Assembly: GCA_041398825.1 (NCBI GenBank)
Contig: JAWKTX010000018.1
Span: 54,879 to 118,878, forward strand
DNA from: Planctomycetaceae bacterium
GTDB lineage: Bacteria; Planctomycetota; Planctomycetia; Planctomycetales; Planctomycetaceae
Direction of reading: 5' to 3'
Length of the DNA stretch: 64,000 bases
Under the pieces are notes generated by a model. It searched no databases. It was not told where the DNA came from and saw only the letters and a list, made by a program, of their open reading frames with translations. Of the stretch, positions 63,197 to 64,000 are shown piece after piece. The translations under genes and the position numbers were made by a program. Every line of letters starts with the position of its first letter. Position 1 is the stretch's first letter.

Positions 63197-63258
63197 ATGA
63201 TTTCGGACACAATATTGATTTCGGACCAAGATGATTTCGGACCATGATGATTTCGGAC
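63197..63258. repeat. Four-copy 12-bp repeat array upstream of the photolyase gene
   Basis: The core ATGATTTCGGAC occurs at 63197, 63231 and 63247, with a variant TTGATTTCGGAC at 63215. Starts are 18, 16 and 16 bases apart. It lies just upstream of the photolyase GTG at 63172, in the region expected to hold its promoter, and could be an operator array or a slippage product. Confidence 0.8.
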
Positions 63259-63475
63259 GCAATGGGGTGTTTGCTGCTTTCAACAGCGTTCGGTAACGTT
63301 ATGGTACCGCCAGTTGCCGTCCTCTTGCCCCGGCGTTCGTTTGTCTGATATCAGGGGAAGGCGGATCTGGCGACAGGACCGATTCCCGCGGCGATCGCCT
63401 CACCATGGTGGGGCATCCCGGACGACAGTGAACTTCCAATCCATTACGCCTTCATCCGTTCGACTGCATTCTTTC

Positions 63476-63991
63476 ATGACCAACGAAGCCTCCGGCAAGT
63501 CACCAGACCGCGAACAACTTCCCCCCGCAACCGCCGAAACGGTCGAAAACGCCAATTCCGCCAATGAAACTCCTGCTGGCGATGGTCCCTGGTTTGCCGA
63601 TGGGCTCAATTTCACCTGCAGTCAATGCGGAGACTGCTGTACGGGGGCTCCCGGAGTCGTCTGGGTGACCGACGAAGAACTCAGGGATATTGCCGAATTT
63701 CTCGACAAGCCGATTGGCGAAATTCGACTGTTTCACACGCGTCTTGTGCGTGGCAGAATGTCGCTGACCGAATTTGCTAACGGGGACTGCACGTTTTTTG
63801 ACCCCCAGAAACGCAACTGCAAAGTCTACATGGCTCGACCTGTTCAATGTCGAACCTGGCCCTTCTGGAATTCACACCTGGCAAGCCGCGAGTCGTGGAA
63901 TGAAGTCTGCGAAACCTGCCCGGGCGCCGGTACCGGGGCCTTCTTCAGCCTGGAACAGATTCAGGAACGCGCTGCAAAGATCGACATGTGA
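63476..63991 (+). CDS. YkgJ-family cysteine cluster protein
   Basis: About 171 residues from the ATG at 63476 (MTNEASGKSPDREQ); the frame is open from 63314 but that part is not natural-looking. Cysteines occur in the family pattern: NFTCSQCGDCCTGAPG, NGDCTFFDPQKRNCKVYMARPVQCRTWPFW and NEVCETCPGAGTG. YkgJ-type proteins are small metal (Zn or Fe-S) binding proteins of unknown biochemical role. The gene ends 9 bases before the window edge, with its stop present. Confidence 0.9.
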   Translation: MTNEASGKSPDREQLPPATAETVENANSANETPAGDGPWFADGLNFTCSQCGDCCTGAPGVVWVTDEELRDIAEFLDKPIGEIRLFHTRLVRGRMSLTEFANGDCTFFDPQKRNCKVYMARPVQCRTWPFWNSHLASRESWNEVCETCPGAGTGAFFSLEQIQERAAKIDM

Positions 63992-64000
63992 CCGCTTCAA

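Noticed and set aside
63197..63258. Short repeats considered as a CRISPR array
   Set aside because: Repeats are only 12 bp with 4-6 bp spacers and no cas genes are nearby.

Overview
The window looks like chromosomal DNA of a planctomycete (Planctomycetota, class Planctomycetia). I infer this from the gene families: a DUF1501 protein with a twin-arginine-type leader, a secreted sulfatase, a very long PQQ-type beta-propeller protein, a GT39-like membrane glycosyltransferase, several large proteins of no recognised family, moderate GC, weak Shine-Dalgarno signals and mostly short operons on both strands. No species can be named. There is no phage, insertion sequence, plasmid or CRISPR array; most genes look like core chromosome.

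Layout. 1-5.7 kb: start of an RND efflux pump with its lipoprotein adaptor (minus), a sulfatase (minus), a haem-motif DUF3365 lipoprotein and a UV-damage endonuclease (plus). 6-13 kb: a giant beta-propeller protein overlapping a GNAT acetyltransferase, then a DUF1501 protein. 13-18.5 kb: a degenerate phosphohexomutase-like protein, a frameshifted GH10-like protein, purC and a TIM-barrel sugar isomerase. 18.6-25.5 kb (minus): cysS, an M29 aminopeptidase and a GT2 / methyltransferase / GT39-like envelope cassette. 25.7-28.6 kb: a sensor kinase and OmpR-type regulator pair facing a TatD nuclease. 28.9-35.4 kb: a 1307-residue membrane protein of unknown function, a PAS-GAF-receiver protein and larB.

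35.5-43 kb: a GH43-like secreted glycosidase, a structured non-coding interval and a retron-family reverse transcriptase with an N-terminal membrane anchor, then a DUF3472-type secreted protein, sppA, a sulfurtransferase and a 2OG-Fe(II) oxygenase. 43.4-50 kb (minus): DUF2200, scpB, two unrecognised proteins, tRNA-Asp with its terminator, and a strongly acidic then RG/RD-rich disordered protein. 50.4-64 kb: a CobW-type GTPase (plus); metY, a Gly-rich secreted protein, pgsA, rimO, a desaturase, recJ, purF and a class II photolyase (minus); and a YkgJ-type cysteine-cluster protein (plus).

The strongest candidate for something undescribed is at 37.2-38.5 kb. The reverse transcriptase has all palm motifs (Asp131, LPQGAATSP, YADD), so it could be catalytic. 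Its first 20 residues form a membrane helix, and four consecutive hairpins, one a textbook intrinsic terminator, lie just upstream where a retron would carry its msr-msd RNA. Other points of interest are the disordered RG-rich protein, the mutase-like protein lacking the catalytic serine motif, and short tandem repeats just upstream of both UV-repair genes (uvsE and the photolyase) and in other spacers.
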